DNA from: Candidatus Zixiibacteriota bacterium
GTDB taxonomy: Bacteria > Zixibacteria > MSB-5A5 > DG-27
Reading direction: 5' to 3'
NCBI GenBank assembly: GCA_030605835.1
Contig: JAUWHO010000023.1
Span: forward strand, 62,001 to 126,000
DNA length: 64,000 bases
Notes under the pieces: generated by a model
Databases searched by the model: none
What the model was told of the DNA's origin: nothing
Seen by the model: the letters and a program-made list of their open reading frames with translations, nothing else
Program-made: the position numbers and the translations under genes
Shown here: positions 29,093 through 39,423 of the stretch, piece after piece
Layout: each line of letters begins with the position of its first letter
Position numbering within the stretch: position 1 is the stretch's first letter

Positions 29093-30250
29093 TTGGACCA
29101 CTCTCCAGAAACTTTCAGATTTGAAATCCTCTGTAAGGATGGGGAATCCTCGGCGAGGGTAGGTAGGATCACTACCGCCCACGGGCAGATCCATACTCCC
29201 GCCTTTATGCCCATCGGCACCCAGGGAACGGTGAAGACCTTCGAGGCCGGGGAGTTGGAGGAGTTGGGAGCTCAAATCATTCTGGGAAACACCTATCACC
29301 TCTATCTCCGGCCCGGCCCGGAAGTCATAGAGTCTTGCGGGGGATTGCACCGCTTCATCAGCTGGAGGCGGCCGCTTTTGACCGACTCCGGAGGCTTTCA
29401 ATTTTACAGCCTCAAGGTCTTGAATAAGATCAACGACGAGGGCATAGAGTTTCAATCCCACATAGATGGTTCCCGACACTCTTTCACTCCCGAAAGGGCA
29501 ATTAAAATTCAACATCAGTTAGGGGCTGACATAATAATGGCCCTGGACGAATGTCCCCCGTATGAGGCCGGGCAAAGTTACGTCGCCGTGGCTACCGAGA
29601 GGACCGTGAGGTGGGCCAAGAGGTGTCTCTCCGAACATACGAAGTTAAGCGAGAAGAAGCAGGGCTTGTCTCTCTTCGGAATCCTTCAGGGTGGAGTCTA
29701 CCCGGAGTTGAGGAGGGGCTGTGCCGAGGCTTTACTCAGCTACGATTTCCCCGGCTATGCCATCGGCGGCCTGGCGGTGGGAGAGCCAAGAGAGGCCACC
29801 TTCGAGATCTTGCCGGTGTGCACCGAGTCCCTGCCGGAGGAGAAACCCCGTTACCTGATGGGAGTGGGGACTCCAAGAGACATAGTTGAAGCCGTCGCCG
29901 CCGGGGTGGATCTGTTCGATTGTGTCCTCCCCACCAGGAACGCCCGCAACGGAACGGTGTTCACCCGCCAGGGAAAGATGGTCATCAAGGGGGCCAGCTA
30001 CGCTCGTGATCCCGCCCCCATTGAGGAGGAATGCGGTTGTCTGGCCTGCCATCGTTACAGTCGGGCTTATATCCGCCACCTGCTGTCGGTCGGAGAAATC
30101 TTGGGATTGCGCTTGACAAGTTGGCACAATCTTTATTTCTATCTACAGCTGATGCGGCAAATTCGCGAGGCTGTCTCGGAGGGGAGGTTTAAGAGCTGGA
30201 AAAAGAGCTTTTTGGAATCATACCAGGAAAGGAAAGAAACGGAGGGTTAA
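29093..30250 (+). CDS. tgt: tRNA-guanine (queuine) transglycosylase
   Basis: GRITTAHGQIHTPAFMPIGTQGTVK, ILGNTYHLYLRPGPEVI, LTDSGGFQ, YAIGGLAVGEP, MGVGTPRDIVEAVAAGVDLFDCVLPTRNARNG. Confidence 0.97.
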   Translation: MDHSPETFRFEILCKDGESSARVGRITTAHGQIHTPAFMPIGTQGTVKTFEAGELEELGAQIILGNTYHLYLRPGPEVIESCGGLHRFISWRRPLLTDSGGFQFYSLKVLNKINDEGIEFQSHIDGSRHSFTPERAIKIQHQLGADIIMALDECPPYEAGQSYVAVATERTVRWAKRCLSEHTKLSEKKQGLSLFGILQGGVYPELRRGCAEALLSYDFPGYAIGGLAVGEPREATFEILPVCTESLPEEKPRYLMGVGTPRDIVEAVAAGVDLFDCVLPTRNARNGTVFTRQGKMVIKGASYARDPAPIEEECGCLACHRYSRAYIRHLLSVGEILGLRLTSWHNLYFYLQLMRQIREAVSEGRFKSWKKSFLESYQERKETEG

Positions 30251-30254
30251 GATT

Positions 30255-30575
30255 TTGTTTTCTGTAGCTTACGCCATGGGGACCGGCGGAGGAGGCGAGT
30301 CCGCCGGAGGCGGCGGATTGATGGCCTTTCTCCCATTTGTGCTCATCATCGTGATTTTCTATTTCCTCTTGATACGTCCCCAACAGAAAAAACAGAAAAA
30401 ACATCGAGAGATGCTTGGCACCTTGAGCAAGGGGGACCGGGTGGTGACCAGTGGCGGAATGTTCGGGACTATCGTGGGAATAAGCGACAAAGACAACATC
30501 GTGGTTCTGAGGATCGGAGAGAACACCAAGGTGGAGTTTCTGAGATCCTCGATCGCGGGGAAGGCCGACAAATAA
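30255..30575 (+). CDS. yajC: Preprotein translocase subunit YajC
   Basis: FVLIIVIFYFLLIRPQQKKQKKHREMLGTLSKGDRVVTSGGMFGTI. Confidence 0.95.
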   Translation: MFSVAYAMGTGGGGESAGGGGLMAFLPFVLIIVIFYFLLIRPQQKKQKKHREMLGTLSKGDRVVTSGGMFGTIVGISDKDNIVVLRIGENTKVEFLRSSIAGKADK

Positions 30576-30664
30576 AGAGGGAGGTTGAGCCCCCGAGAAG
30601 CTCCGAGCCCTGGGAATGCTCCAATCTGATCGAGGGCCTCGGGGATCGATAGCAAAGCGGCGGT

Positions 30665-31183
30665 GTGGCCATGGAAGTATTGAGGGTGAGAGTTTACGGC
30701 GACCCCGTCTTGAGGCAGGTGGCCCGAGAGGTGAGAAAGATCAACGGCAAATTGGCAGAGCTGGCCGAGAGCATGCTGCAGACTATGAGGCATAACAAGG
30801 CGGTGGGGCTGGCGGCCAATCAGGTCGGAGAGCTCTATCGCATCTTCGCTCTGGACGCCTCTTTGCAGTCCCCCGAATTCGAGCCGTTCATATTGATTAA
30901 CCCTGAGATCGTGGAGGTCTCGGGAGTGCAGGTGCGGGAGGAGGGGTGTCTGTCGTTTCCGGGGATCTTCGAGAAGATCGAGCGGCCCCAGCGAGTGACT
31001 GTAAAGGGTTTGAACCTGGAGGGCGAGGAGTTGCAGTTTGAAGGCGAGGGCATTGTCGCCAGAGCCATCCTACACGAGCTCGACCATCTGAACGGGAGGC
31101 TCATCATCGACCACGTGGGGTCTATCAAAAAGCAGCTAATCTCGGCTCGGATGAGGAAAATCTCCAAGGGAAACTCTCCTTAG
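30665..31183 (+). CDS. def: Peptide deformylase
   Basis: KAVGLAANQVGELYRIF, EEGCLSFPGI, RAILHELDHLNGRLIIDHV. Confidence 0.97.
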   Translation: MAMEVLRVRVYGDPVLRQVAREVRKINGKLAELAESMLQTMRHNKAVGLAANQVGELYRIFALDASLQSPEFEPFILINPEIVEVSGVQVREEGCLSFPGIFEKIERPQRVTVKGLNLEGEELQFEGEGIVARAILHELDHLNGRLIIDHVGSIKKQLISARMRKISKGNSP

Positions 31184-31238
31184 AGGTCGAGACTCGACGA
31201 CCCAGCTACCCCTGCCGAAGGCGGATGGATGAGGTGGA

Positions 31239-32171
31239 ATGAGAGTACTATTTTGCGGCAATCCGGAATTTGCCCTCCCCAGTTTAGAGGTGATCGTCAG
31301 CGCCAGCTATGAAGTCGCCGCAGTAATTACCTCTCCAGACCGGCCCAAGGGCCGGGGGTTGAAGCTCTCAGCTCCGGCGGTCAAACAGAAAGCATTGGAG
31401 TTGGGACTCCGAGTTTTGCAGCCCTCACAGCTCAAGGAGCAAGGATTCTTAACCGAGGTTAAGTCCTTGAATGCGGAGGTGATGGTGGTAGTTGCCTTCA
31501 GGATTCTGCCCCCGGAGCTGTTCCTGTTGCCCTCCAGGGCTACCTTCAACTTGCATGCCTCTCTGCTTCCCCGCTACCGGGGAGCCGCCCCCATCAACTG
31601 GGCCATCATAAACGGCGAGACCGAGACCGGACTGACCACTTTTTTCCTGAAAAGGAAGGTCGATACTGGCGATACTATCTTACAGAGGCGGGTGGAGATC
31701 GGGGAGGAGGAGACTTTTGGGGAGCTCAGTCAGAGGTTATCGCATCAGGGTGCGGAGCTGGTCCTGGACAGTTTGAAGCTCTTGCAAAGCGGGGAGGTCA
31801 AGACTACCGCCCAAGATGAAAGTATGGCCACCAGAGCACCTAAGATAGAGAAGGAACATTGTCGGATAGATTGGAGTAAGAAAGCTGAGGAGGTTAGAAA
31901 CCTGATTCGAGGGCTCTCCCCCCTGCCGGGGGCATACACCCATTTCCGGGGGAAGACTTTGAAACTCTATCGCTCGCAGCGGAGCGGTGATCTTGAGTTG
32001 AGCGGCCGGCCGGGAGAGGTGCTATTGTCAAGTCCCAAAGAGGGGACGGCAATCGCCTGCGGGGAGGCCTCCCTTTGGCTTCAGGAGTTGCAGCTCGAGG
32101 GGAAAAAAGCGATAACTGGTCAGGAGTTCGTTCGTGGTTATAGAGTTGAGGTCGGCGAGGTCTTAGGATGA
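31239..32171 (+). CDS. fmt: Methionyl-tRNA formyltransferase
   Basis: RVLFCGNPEFALPSLEVI, TSPDRPKGRG, ATFNLHASLLPRYRGAAPINWAIINGETETGLT. Confidence 0.97.
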   Translation: MRVLFCGNPEFALPSLEVIVSASYEVAAVITSPDRPKGRGLKLSAPAVKQKALELGLRVLQPSQLKEQGFLTEVKSLNAEVMVVVAFRILPPELFLLPSRATFNLHASLLPRYRGAAPINWAIINGETETGLTTFFLKRKVDTGDTILQRRVEIGEEETFGELSQRLSHQGAELVLDSLKLLQSGEVKTTAQDESMATRAPKIEKEHCRIDWSKKAEEVRNLIRGLSPLPGAYTHFRGKTLKLYRSQRSGDLELSGRPGEVLLSSPKEGTAIACGEASLWLQELQLEGKKAITGQEFVRGYRVEVGEVLG

Positions 32172-32929
32172 AGAGCAAGTGGATTTTCCTGCGGCTTTCG
32201 ATTCTCTCGCTGGCAATTCTCGTAGTCTCTTTTGCCGCCTTATGGTATTTGATAGCGCCAAGGTTGGAGGAGTTCAATGTCTATCTGGCTTGGGTCATCA
32301 GATTGGCGATGATAGCCTCCCTGGGAACAGTTGCCATCGGGTTGGGTCTCATAGTTCTCTCCTCCGGTACCGAAAGGGATTTCCTCTGGCCCCGCGGGGA
32401 GAAACAGGTTACCGTAAAAGTCCTTTTCCCCCTCAACATCGTTCTGGGAAGACTATTGGGGATCTCCAAAGACACCGTCAGAAGCTCCTTCGTGGAGGTA
32501 AATAACTCCCTGGTCAAAGCCTCTCGAAAGCGCATTGAGGGTCGTCGGGTGTTGATTTTGCTTTCCCAGTGTCTCCAGAATTTCGACTGTCCCCACCGCG
32601 TCACCGCCACCCATCTCAACTGCAAACGTTGTGGGAAGTGTCAGTTGGGCGAGATCATCACTCTGAAGGAGAAATACGAGGCCGAGCTTGCGGTCGCCAC
32701 CGGGGGCACCCTGGCGAGGAAAATCATTGTAGATACCAGACCCAGCGCAATCGTGGCCGTCGCCTGTGAGCGGGACCTGACCAGCGGAATTCAGGACGCC
32801 TATCCCGTTCCGGTCTTCGGGGTTTTGAACAGGCGCCCTTATGGCCCCTGTTACAACACTGAGATTGACCTCGACCGCCTGGAGACAGCAGTGGAGTTTA
32901 TGTCCAATGGTTGTGGCAATGCCAACTAA
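32168..32929 (+). CDS. DUF116 family membrane protein with cysteine motifs
   Basis: Two N-terminal TM helices; LLSQCLQNFDCPHRVTATHLNCKRCGKC, AVACERDLTSGIQD, VFGVLNRRPYGPCYNTEID. Confidence 0.8.
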   Translation: MKSKWIFLRLSILSLAILVVSFAALWYLIAPRLEEFNVYLAWVIRLAMIASLGTVAIGLGLIVLSSGTERDFLWPRGEKQVTVKVLFPLNIVLGRLLGISKDTVRSSFVEVNNSLVKASRKRIEGRRVLILLSQCLQNFDCPHRVTATHLNCKRCGKCQLGEIITLKEKYEAELAVATGGTLARKIIVDTRPSAIVAVACERDLTSGIQDAYPVPVFGVLNRRPYGPCYNTEIDLDRLETAVEFMSNGCGNAN

Positions 32930-34493
32930 CCAGCAAAATATCAAAACAGATATTATCATCAGCGTCTCCGACTACGAGACTCGGATTGCCATCTTGGAGG
33001 ACGAGCGTCTGGTCGAACTTCTAGTGGAAAGGCCGGAGAAGGAGCGGATGGTGGGGGACATCTACAAGGGGAAAATCACCGCGGTTCTTGGCGGCCTGCA
33101 GGCCGCATTCGTCGACATCGGAGGTGCCAAAAGCGCTTTTCTGCATCTTTCCGATGTCGGTGCCTTCGGAGGCGGGACCGATCTTTTATTCGATATGGAG
33201 CTGGACGACGAATCTCTGGCGGAGTTTGCCTCCAAGAGGAAAGGCCCTCGCTCCAGGATCCAGGACATTTTTCAAAGGGGGCAGGAGGTTTTGGTGCAGG
33301 TCATCAAGGAGGCCATCGGGGATAAGGGCCCCAAGGCGACCTCGGAGATCTCGCTGCCGGGACGCTACCTGGTCTTAGTGCCGGGGGCCGAACATGTCGG
33401 CGTCTCCAGAAAGATCACCGGCTGGGACGAGAAAAAGAGACTTAAGCGTTTAGCCAGGGAGCAAAGACCGGATGGCTTCGGGCTTATCGTCCGCACCGTG
33501 GGAGAGGGGAAAACCGAAAAGGAATTCGAAGCCGACATTAAGATGCTCACCAGACTGTGGAGGAAAATCAAAAAGAGGGTGGAACGGCGCACCGCTCCCA
33601 GTCTGCTCCACAAAGATATGGAGGTCACCTCCGGCATAATCCGCGACTTACTCTCGCCGGAGGTTGACCGGGTGGTTATCGACTCCAGGCGAGATTACCG
33701 CAAGATCGTCTCCTATCTGGGGGCAGTCGCCCCCAACTTGCGCTCCAAGGTCGAATACTACAACCAGCTCACGCCGATCTTTGACGATTTCGGAATTGAG
33801 CCCCAGATAGAGCGGATGCTCGACCGGAAGGTCTGGATCAAAAAAGGTGCTTACATCGTGATCGACCAGACGGAGGCCCTGGTGACCATCGACGTCAACA
33901 CCGGGCGCTTCACCGGGAGGGGGAGCCAGGAGGCCACCATTTTGGTGACTAACATCGAGGCCGCCAAGGAGATCGCTCGCCAGATAAGGCTCCGCGACAT
34001 CGGGGGGATTCTCGTCATCGATTTCATCGATATGAGTCTGAAGGAGAACCGCAAGAGGTTGTTCGACGAGTTCAAGGCAGCCTTGAGGCCGGACCGCTCC
34101 AAGACCTTCATCTATCCTCCCAGCGATCTGGGAATAGTCGAGATGACCAGGGAGCGAACCAAGCCCAGCCTGATGCACACCTTCAGCGAACCTTGTCCTC
34201 TCTGTTCCGGGATCGGGAGAGTCCTCTCCAAAGAGACCATCGCGGTTAAAGTGGAAAGATGGTTTGCCCGCGCCAAAGCCGGTTCGGGGTTGAGGAACTA
34301 CCGCCTGGTGCTTCATCCACTGGTGGCGGAGATTCTGGCCGATGGGGGCCAGGACCGCATCAAAAAGCTGTCTAAGCGTTTCGGCTACAAAATCGACCTC
34401 ATCCGCGACGCCAGCATGCATCCGGAGAACTTTAAGGTAATCTCCTCCGAGAGCGATGCCGATATCACCCAGAAGTTCCTGAGTCTGCGCTAG
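32919..34493 (+). CDS. rng: Ribonuclease E/G family
   Basis: GDIYKGKITAVLGGLQAAFVDIGGAKSAFLHLSDV, SLPGRYLVLVPGAEHVGVSRKI, TIDVNTGRFTGRGSQEATILVTNIEAAKEIARQIRLRDIGGILVIDFIDM. Confidence 0.95.
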   Translation: MPTNQQNIKTDIIISVSDYETRIAILEDERLVELLVERPEKERMVGDIYKGKITAVLGGLQAAFVDIGGAKSAFLHLSDVGAFGGGTDLLFDMELDDESLAEFASKRKGPRSRIQDIFQRGQEVLVQVIKEAIGDKGPKATSEISLPGRYLVLVPGAEHVGVSRKITGWDEKKRLKRLAREQRPDGFGLIVRTVGEGKTEKEFEADIKMLTRLWRKIKKRVERRTAPSLLHKDMEVTSGIIRDLLSPEVDRVVIDSRRDYRKIVSYLGAVAPNLRSKVEYYNQLTPIFDDFGIEPQIERMLDRKVWIKKGAYIVIDQTEALVTIDVNTGRFTGRGSQEATILVTNIEAAKEIARQIRLRDIGGILVIDFIDMSLKENRKRLFDEFKAALRPDRSKTFIYPPSDLGIVEMTRERTKPSLMHTFSEPCPLCSGIGRVLSKETIAVKVERWFARAKAGSGLRNYRLVLHPLVAEILADGGQDRIKKLSKRFGYKIDLIRDASMHPENFKVISSESDADITQKFLSLR

Positions 34494-34621
34494 CAACTGT
34501 CAAAAGCAAGAGGGGAACGGGGTTTGAGAGCGAACTCCCGATGGCGAGCAGGGAACAAAGGGGTTGCCCACCTTTCCAATTGTATTATATTGACGCCGTG
34601 ACAAAAGCCAGATAAGCTAAA

Positions 34622-35884
34622 GTGGATAAGTTCGTAATAACTGGTGGACGGAGGTTATCGGGGAGAGTTGAGATTGCCGGCTCCAAGAACGCGGTCTTGC
34701 CGATTTTGGCCGCCACCCTGTTGCCCGAAAAAGGCGAGAGCATAATTCACAACCTCCCCGATCTCAGAGATGTAGATATCTTCATGCAGGTGCTGGAGTA
34801 TCTGGGGGCGAGGGTTAAGAGATACCCTCAAGACAAAACCCTCGCAATCAACAGCGAAAACCTCAAGGGCAACGAAGCCCCTTACCATTTGGTGCGTAAG
34901 ATGCGAGCCTCCTTCCTGGTCTTTGGACCTCTTCTGGCTCGTTTCGGGAGGGCTCAGGTTTCACTGCCCGGGGGGTGTGTGCTGGGCCAGCGCTCGGTAA
35001 ATTTACACCTGTTGGGATTCACCCTCATGGGAGCTAAGATCTCGGAGGAGGGGGGCTACGTCATTGCGGAGGCCGACCGGCTCTCCGGCAGCACCATCCA
35101 TTTCGACCGCCCCACCCACACCGGAACCGAGAACCTCATGTTGGCGGGCAGCTTGGCCCGGGGCACGACCGTCCTGGTCAATGCCGCCTGCGACCCGGAG
35201 GTGGTGGATTTGGCCAATTGTCTAAACCGCATGGGTGCAAATATCTCCGGGGCGGGAACCTCCCAGATAACCATCACCGGTGTCAAAAGGTTACAGGCGG
35301 TGGAATACACCCCCATTCCCGACCGCCTGGAGGCCGGGACCTACATGATGGCGGCCGCCGTCACCGGAGGTCGTCTGGAGCTGGACGGTCCCAAAAGCGA
35401 CCATTTGGGAATAGTGGTGGATAAGCTGTCGACCATGGGAGCAGAGATCCAGGCCGAAGAGAAGCGGATCCGGATTCGGGGTCCTTCCCGACTGAAACCG
35501 ATTAAGGTGACCACCTATCCGTATCCCGGCTTTCCCACCGACTTGCAGAGCTCCATCATGGCGCTGGCCACCGTGGCAGACGGCGTCAGCCACATCCGCG
35601 AGACGGTGTTCGAGAACCGTTTCACTCATGTCATGGAGCTGAATCGCCTGGGAGCCTCGGTGGAGGTGTCCGGAGACGAAGCCACCGTAAATGGTGTGGA
35701 AAGATTGAAGGGGGCAAGTGTGATGGCCTCGGACATAAGGGCCGGAGCGGGACTGGTCTTGGCGGGACTCGCCGCCGAGGGGCAAACCGAGGTATTACGA
35801 GTCTATCACATTGACCGGGGTTACGAGCATATGGAGTCAAAATTAGCCTCCCTGGGAGCCGAGATCGAGAGGAGACCGCAGTAG
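34622..35884 (+). CDS. murA: UDP-N-acetylglucosamine 1-carboxyvinyltransferase
   Basis: GGRRLSGRVEIAGSKNAVLPILAATLL, RAQVSLPGGCVLGQRSVNLHL, PYPGFPTDLQSSIMALATVADGVSHIRETVFENRF. Confidence 0.97.
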   Translation: MDKFVITGGRRLSGRVEIAGSKNAVLPILAATLLPEKGESIIHNLPDLRDVDIFMQVLEYLGARVKRYPQDKTLAINSENLKGNEAPYHLVRKMRASFLVFGPLLARFGRAQVSLPGGCVLGQRSVNLHLLGFTLMGAKISEEGGYVIAEADRLSGSTIHFDRPTHTGTENLMLAGSLARGTTVLVNAACDPEVVDLANCLNRMGANISGAGTSQITITGVKRLQAVEYTPIPDRLEAGTYMMAAAVTGGRLELDGPKSDHLGIVVDKLSTMGAEIQAEEKRIRIRGPSRLKPIKVTTYPYPGFPTDLQSSIMALATVADGVSHIRETVFENRFTHVMELNRLGASVEVSGDEATVNGVERLKGASVMASDIRAGAGLVLAGLAAEGQTEVLRVYHIDRGYEHMESKLASLGAEIERRPQ

Positions 35885-35958
35885 AGCTAAAGAGGGCGGG
35901 AACATGCTTACACTCCAGAAGTTGAACAGAATAGAGTTGTAGAATCGAGGTTTGAACC

Positions 35959-38900
35959 ATGCGCCGGAAATTCCCACATGCTATCATAGTGCTGACTATT
36001 CTGCTGTTTGTCTCTCTTCCCCAGAGTTGGTCCCAGGAGAATCTGTACTTCGGGAAGAACAAAGTCCAATATAAGCAGTTCAAGTGGTATTATCTACAAA
36101 GTAAGCATTTCGACATCTATTTCTACGAGGGAATGGACAGCATCGCCGACTTTGCCACCACCCAGCTGGAAAAAGCTAACGACCTCATAGAAGAGCAGTT
36201 GAATTACGACTTGCAGAGGCGGGTCCCGGTAATCCTTTACAATTCCCAGAACGAGTTTCAACAGACTAATATCATCTACGATCTCATTCCCGAGGGGGTG
36301 GGAGGATTCACGGAGTCGTTCAAGAACCGGATCGTGGTCCCCTTCACCGGCTCGTATGAGGATCTCCGACACGTTCTGCACCACGAGCTCACCCACGCCT
36401 TCACCTACGATATGCTTTACGGGAACGTTCTCGGGTCACTGCTCTCTCGCCAGTATCTCTTCAGGTTACCGCTCTGGTTTGCGGAGGGGTATGCGGAATA
36501 CTCCTCCCGCTATGGTTGGGATTATTACTCCGATATGTTCATACGGGATGCTACTATAAACGGCTATCTGACTCCTTTGGAGTATGTCGGTGGCTTTTTA
36601 GCATACAAGGAGGGGCAATCGGCAATGCTATACATCGCCGAGAAGTATGGAGAAGAGAAAATCGCTGAGATCCTCAACAAGGGTAAGCTCCACCTCTCCA
36701 TGGACAAGGCCCTCAAGGCCTCCATCGGGATCGACACCGAAGAGCTCTCCAAGGAATGGATGAAACATATGCGCAAGGAATACTGGCCCGAGATCGGCAA
36801 CCGCACCGTGGCCGAAGACTTCTCCAAAAGGCTCACCGACCACCGCAAGGACGGCTCCGTCTATAACGAGAAGCCGGCCTTTTCTCCAAAGGGAGACCGC
36901 CTGGCCTTCTTCACCGACCGCTCGAACTACACCGAGATATATTTGATCTCCACTTTAGACGGAAGGATCATCGATAAACTGATCAAGGGGGAGAAATCCG
37001 GCGACATAGAATCGTTTCACTCATTCACCTCCGGAATGGCCTTCTCTCCTGACGGGAGAAACTTGGCCTTCGTCTCCAAGGGCGGCGGCAAGGACCGACT
37101 TTTCCTCTTCAACGTGAAGAAAAAGAAGATCTACCGCAGACTTAGATTCGAATTCGACAACATCTCCGATCCGGATTGGTCCGAGGACGGAAATCTCTTG
37201 GCCTTTTCGGCGACCAAGGACGGAGCCGCCGACATATATGTCTACGATCTGAGAAATGGAAGAACCCAGGCTTTGACTCACGATTTCTATGGCGATTTCG
37301 ACCCCAGTTGGTCTCCGGACGGGAAGTTCCTGGCCTTCAGCTCCGACCGTCCAGTCGTGGCCGGGCTTGATTCGGTCTTCCTGCCGGAGGCGAACGAGCC
37401 CTTGGCGGGCAGATTCTGGGATTACACCCTCTTCAAAATCGAGCTGGAGACCGGAGAGATAACCGCCTTGACCCCCAAAGGGGAGAGGGCCCAATACCCG
37501 GACTGGTCCCCCGACGGTGAGAGGATCTGTTACGTCTCCAACCGAAACGGCATCGACAACCTCTACATCCTGGAGTTGGCAGAAGAGAAAATCTACCCCA
37601 TCACCAATATCCTTTCCGGTTGTATGAGTCCTGCCTGGTCGCCGGATGGGAGCGAAATCGCTTTCTCGGCCTTCCAGGATGGAGGCTTCGACATCTTCCT
37701 CTTAAAAGAGATAAAGCCGGCAGTGGAAGCGGACGCGGAGCTGACCCAAACCCCATTTTTCGCCAGGAAGGAAAAAGGGTTGGGACTAACACCGGTCGAA
37801 AGAGAGCTGGCGGGCGTTCCTGAACAGCTTCCCGCGGAAAAACCCCGAATCGATTACAGCCATTATGTCTTCGAGGCGGAGGGGGATTTCCTTGACACTC
37901 TTGCCCATCCAGTTGAGGACAGCGTTAGCACCGAGGACACTGCCGAAGACACCACCGAATTTGAGCTACCAGAAGGGGAATACGAGAAGAAGACTTACTC
38001 TGTAAAATTCTCACCGGATTTCGTGACCGGAGACTTGAGTTACGATACCTTTTATGGATTCCGGGGACAGTCTTACATCGCGGTGTCGGATATCTTCGGA
38101 AACCACCATTTCTATTTGGCCACTAATCTAGGAAACTTCATCGACCAGTCGCACTTCCAGCTGTTTTACATCTATACTCCGCATCGCATCGACTACGGGG
38201 TGGGGATTTTCCACAATCGGAACTACTACATCGACAACTGGAACCGACTTTTCGCGGACCGAATGTACGGAGCCATCGCCAGCTTCTCCTATCCTTTTAG
38301 CAAATTCACCCGGGTGGAGCTGTCAATTCTGCCCATGACCGTTGACCGGAAATACTACGATTGGCCCTTCGATGATTATCAGAGACGCGCTCTCATGGCG
38401 GACCTATCCTACGTGAACGACACCGTCATCTGGGGATTCACGGGACCGATAAATGGCACCCGCTATATGCTGACCTACGAGCAGTCGTTCCCCTGGCTCA
38501 GCAACAGCCTCGAATACCAGGCGCTGCAATTGGACTATCGGCGATATGTGAGATTCAAACAGAGATACAACTTCGTATTTCGGGTGAGCGGAGGGGTCTC
38601 CGAAGGAAAGGATCCCAAGAGCTATTTCATGGGTGGCACCTCCAGCTGGATAGGACCCCGGCTGAGGAACGAGGAGGACATATACGGGATCGAGGGCCTG
38701 TATTTCGGGACCATGGTGACTCCCCTGAGAGGTTACGATTACTTCGAGTTCAGCGGTGACAGATATGTTTTGTTCAACGTGGAGTTCCGCTATCCGTTTA
38801 TTGACTATCTGAAGATGCGCTTCCCCCTGCCGATGACTTTAGGTTACATCAACGGGGTTTTGTTTTATGATATGGGGGCGGTCTGGTATAAGGACGAGGG

Positions 38901-39072
38901 TTTCCGTGGAGTTATCTCTGACCATTTGCATGACTGGAAGGCCAGCTTTGGATTTGGATCGAGAGCCAACTTAGGCATCTTCGTCTTGAAATTCGATGCT
39001 GCCTGGCGGACCGACTGGGAAACGGTCTCCGGGAAGCCGCGCTATTATTTCTCTCTGGGGGCGGAGTTCTAA
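35959..39072 (+). CDS. Large secreted protein: HExxH gluzincin-like domain, TolB/PD40-type beta-propeller, C-terminal outer-membrane beta-barrel-like region
   Basis: Signal peptide; LRHVLHHELTHAF, LWFAEGYAEY; repeated FSPDGRNLAFVSK/WSPDGKFLAFSSD; aromatic-rich C-terminus ending YYFSLGAEF. Confidence 0.85.
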   Translation: MRRKFPHAIIVLTILLFVSLPQSWSQENLYFGKNKVQYKQFKWYYLQSKHFDIYFYEGMDSIADFATTQLEKANDLIEEQLNYDLQRRVPVILYNSQNEFQQTNIIYDLIPEGVGGFTESFKNRIVVPFTGSYEDLRHVLHHELTHAFTYDMLYGNVLGSLLSRQYLFRLPLWFAEGYAEYSSRYGWDYYSDMFIRDATINGYLTPLEYVGGFLAYKEGQSAMLYIAEKYGEEKIAEILNKGKLHLSMDKALKASIGIDTEELSKEWMKHMRKEYWPEIGNRTVAEDFSKRLTDHRKDGSVYNEKPAFSPKGDRLAFFTDRSNYTEIYLISTLDGRIIDKLIKGEKSGDIESFHSFTSGMAFSPDGRNLAFVSKGGGKDRLFLFNVKKKKIYRRLRFEFDNISDPDWSEDGNLLAFSATKDGAADIYVYDLRNGRTQALTHDFYGDFDPSWSPDGKFLAFSSDRPVVAGLDSVFLPEANEPLAGRFWDYTLFKIELETGEITALTPKGERAQYPDWSPDGERICYVSNRNGIDNLYILELAEEKIYPITNILSGCMSPAWSPDGSEIAFSAFQDGGFDIFLLKEIKPAVEADAELTQTPFFARKEKGLGLTPVERELAGVPEQLPAEKPRIDYSHYVFEAEGDFLDTLAHPVEDSVSTEDTAEDTTEFELPEGEYEKKTYSVKFSPDFVTGDLSYDTFYGFRGQSYIAVSDIFGNHHFYLATNLGNFIDQSHFQLFYIYTPHRIDYGVGIFHNRNYYIDNWNRLFADRMYGAIASFSYPFSKFTRVELSILPMTVDRKYYDWPFDDYQRRALMADLSYVNDTVIWGFTGPINGTRYMLTYEQSFPWLSNSLEYQALQLDYRRYVRFKQRYNFVFRVSGGVSEGKDPKSYFMGGTSSWIGPRLRNEEDIYGIEGLYFGTMVTPLRGYDYFEFSGDRYVLFNVEFRYPFIDYLKMRFPLPMTLGYINGVLFYDMGAVWYKDEGFRGVISDHLHDWKASFGFGSRANLGIFVLKFDAAWRTDWETVSGKPRYYFSLGAEF

Positions 39073-39172
39073 ACCGCGGTAATTTAGAATGAAAAGAAAC
39101 TTGGCCCGTGCCGAATCTAAAACTCCGTTCGGCTGTTAACTGTGCAAAAGGCTGCCCTGTCAGCCGACACTA

Positions 39173-39181
39173 TGGTATAAT
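39173..39181 (+). promoter_or_regulatory. Extended -10 promoter element
   Basis: TGG-TATAAT upstream of 39208; no clear -35. Confidence 0.4.
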
Positions 39182-39207
39182 GAAGAATGAAGATGGAGGT
39201 TATTACC

Positions 39208-39417
39208 ATGAAGCTTGAAGAAGCAAAGACACTGTATAAAGGAGAATGGATTGCCTTTCGAGCCTCTGAGGAAGGTGATAATCCGGAGGGAGAAGTGGTC
39301 TTGCACCATAAAGACCGCCGAACATTTGATAAGGAACTATTGCAACGGGGGTTGACCGAGGTCTATATCACCTTTGCGGGCCCACCTGTCCCTGAAGGTT
39401 ATACGGTGATTTTCTAA
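39208..39417 (+). CDS. Small conserved protein (DUF5678-like)
   Basis: MKLEEAKTLYKGEWIAFRASEEGDNPEGEVVLHHKDRRTFDKELLQRG; GGAGG spaced before ATG 39208. Confidence 0.6.
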   Translation: MKLEEAKTLYKGEWIAFRASEEGDNPEGEVVLHHKDRRTFDKELLQRGLTEVYITFAGPPVPEGYTVIF

Positions 39418-39423
39418 CTGTCG

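Noticed and set aside
31201-31226. CTACCCCTGCCGAAGGCGG as another REP-like element before fmt
   Set aside because: Stem is only 3-4 bp and lacks the conserved loop; too weak to include.
33648-34496. 282-aa minus-strand ORF opposite rng
   Set aside because: Antisense shadow ORF from codon bias of the real gene.
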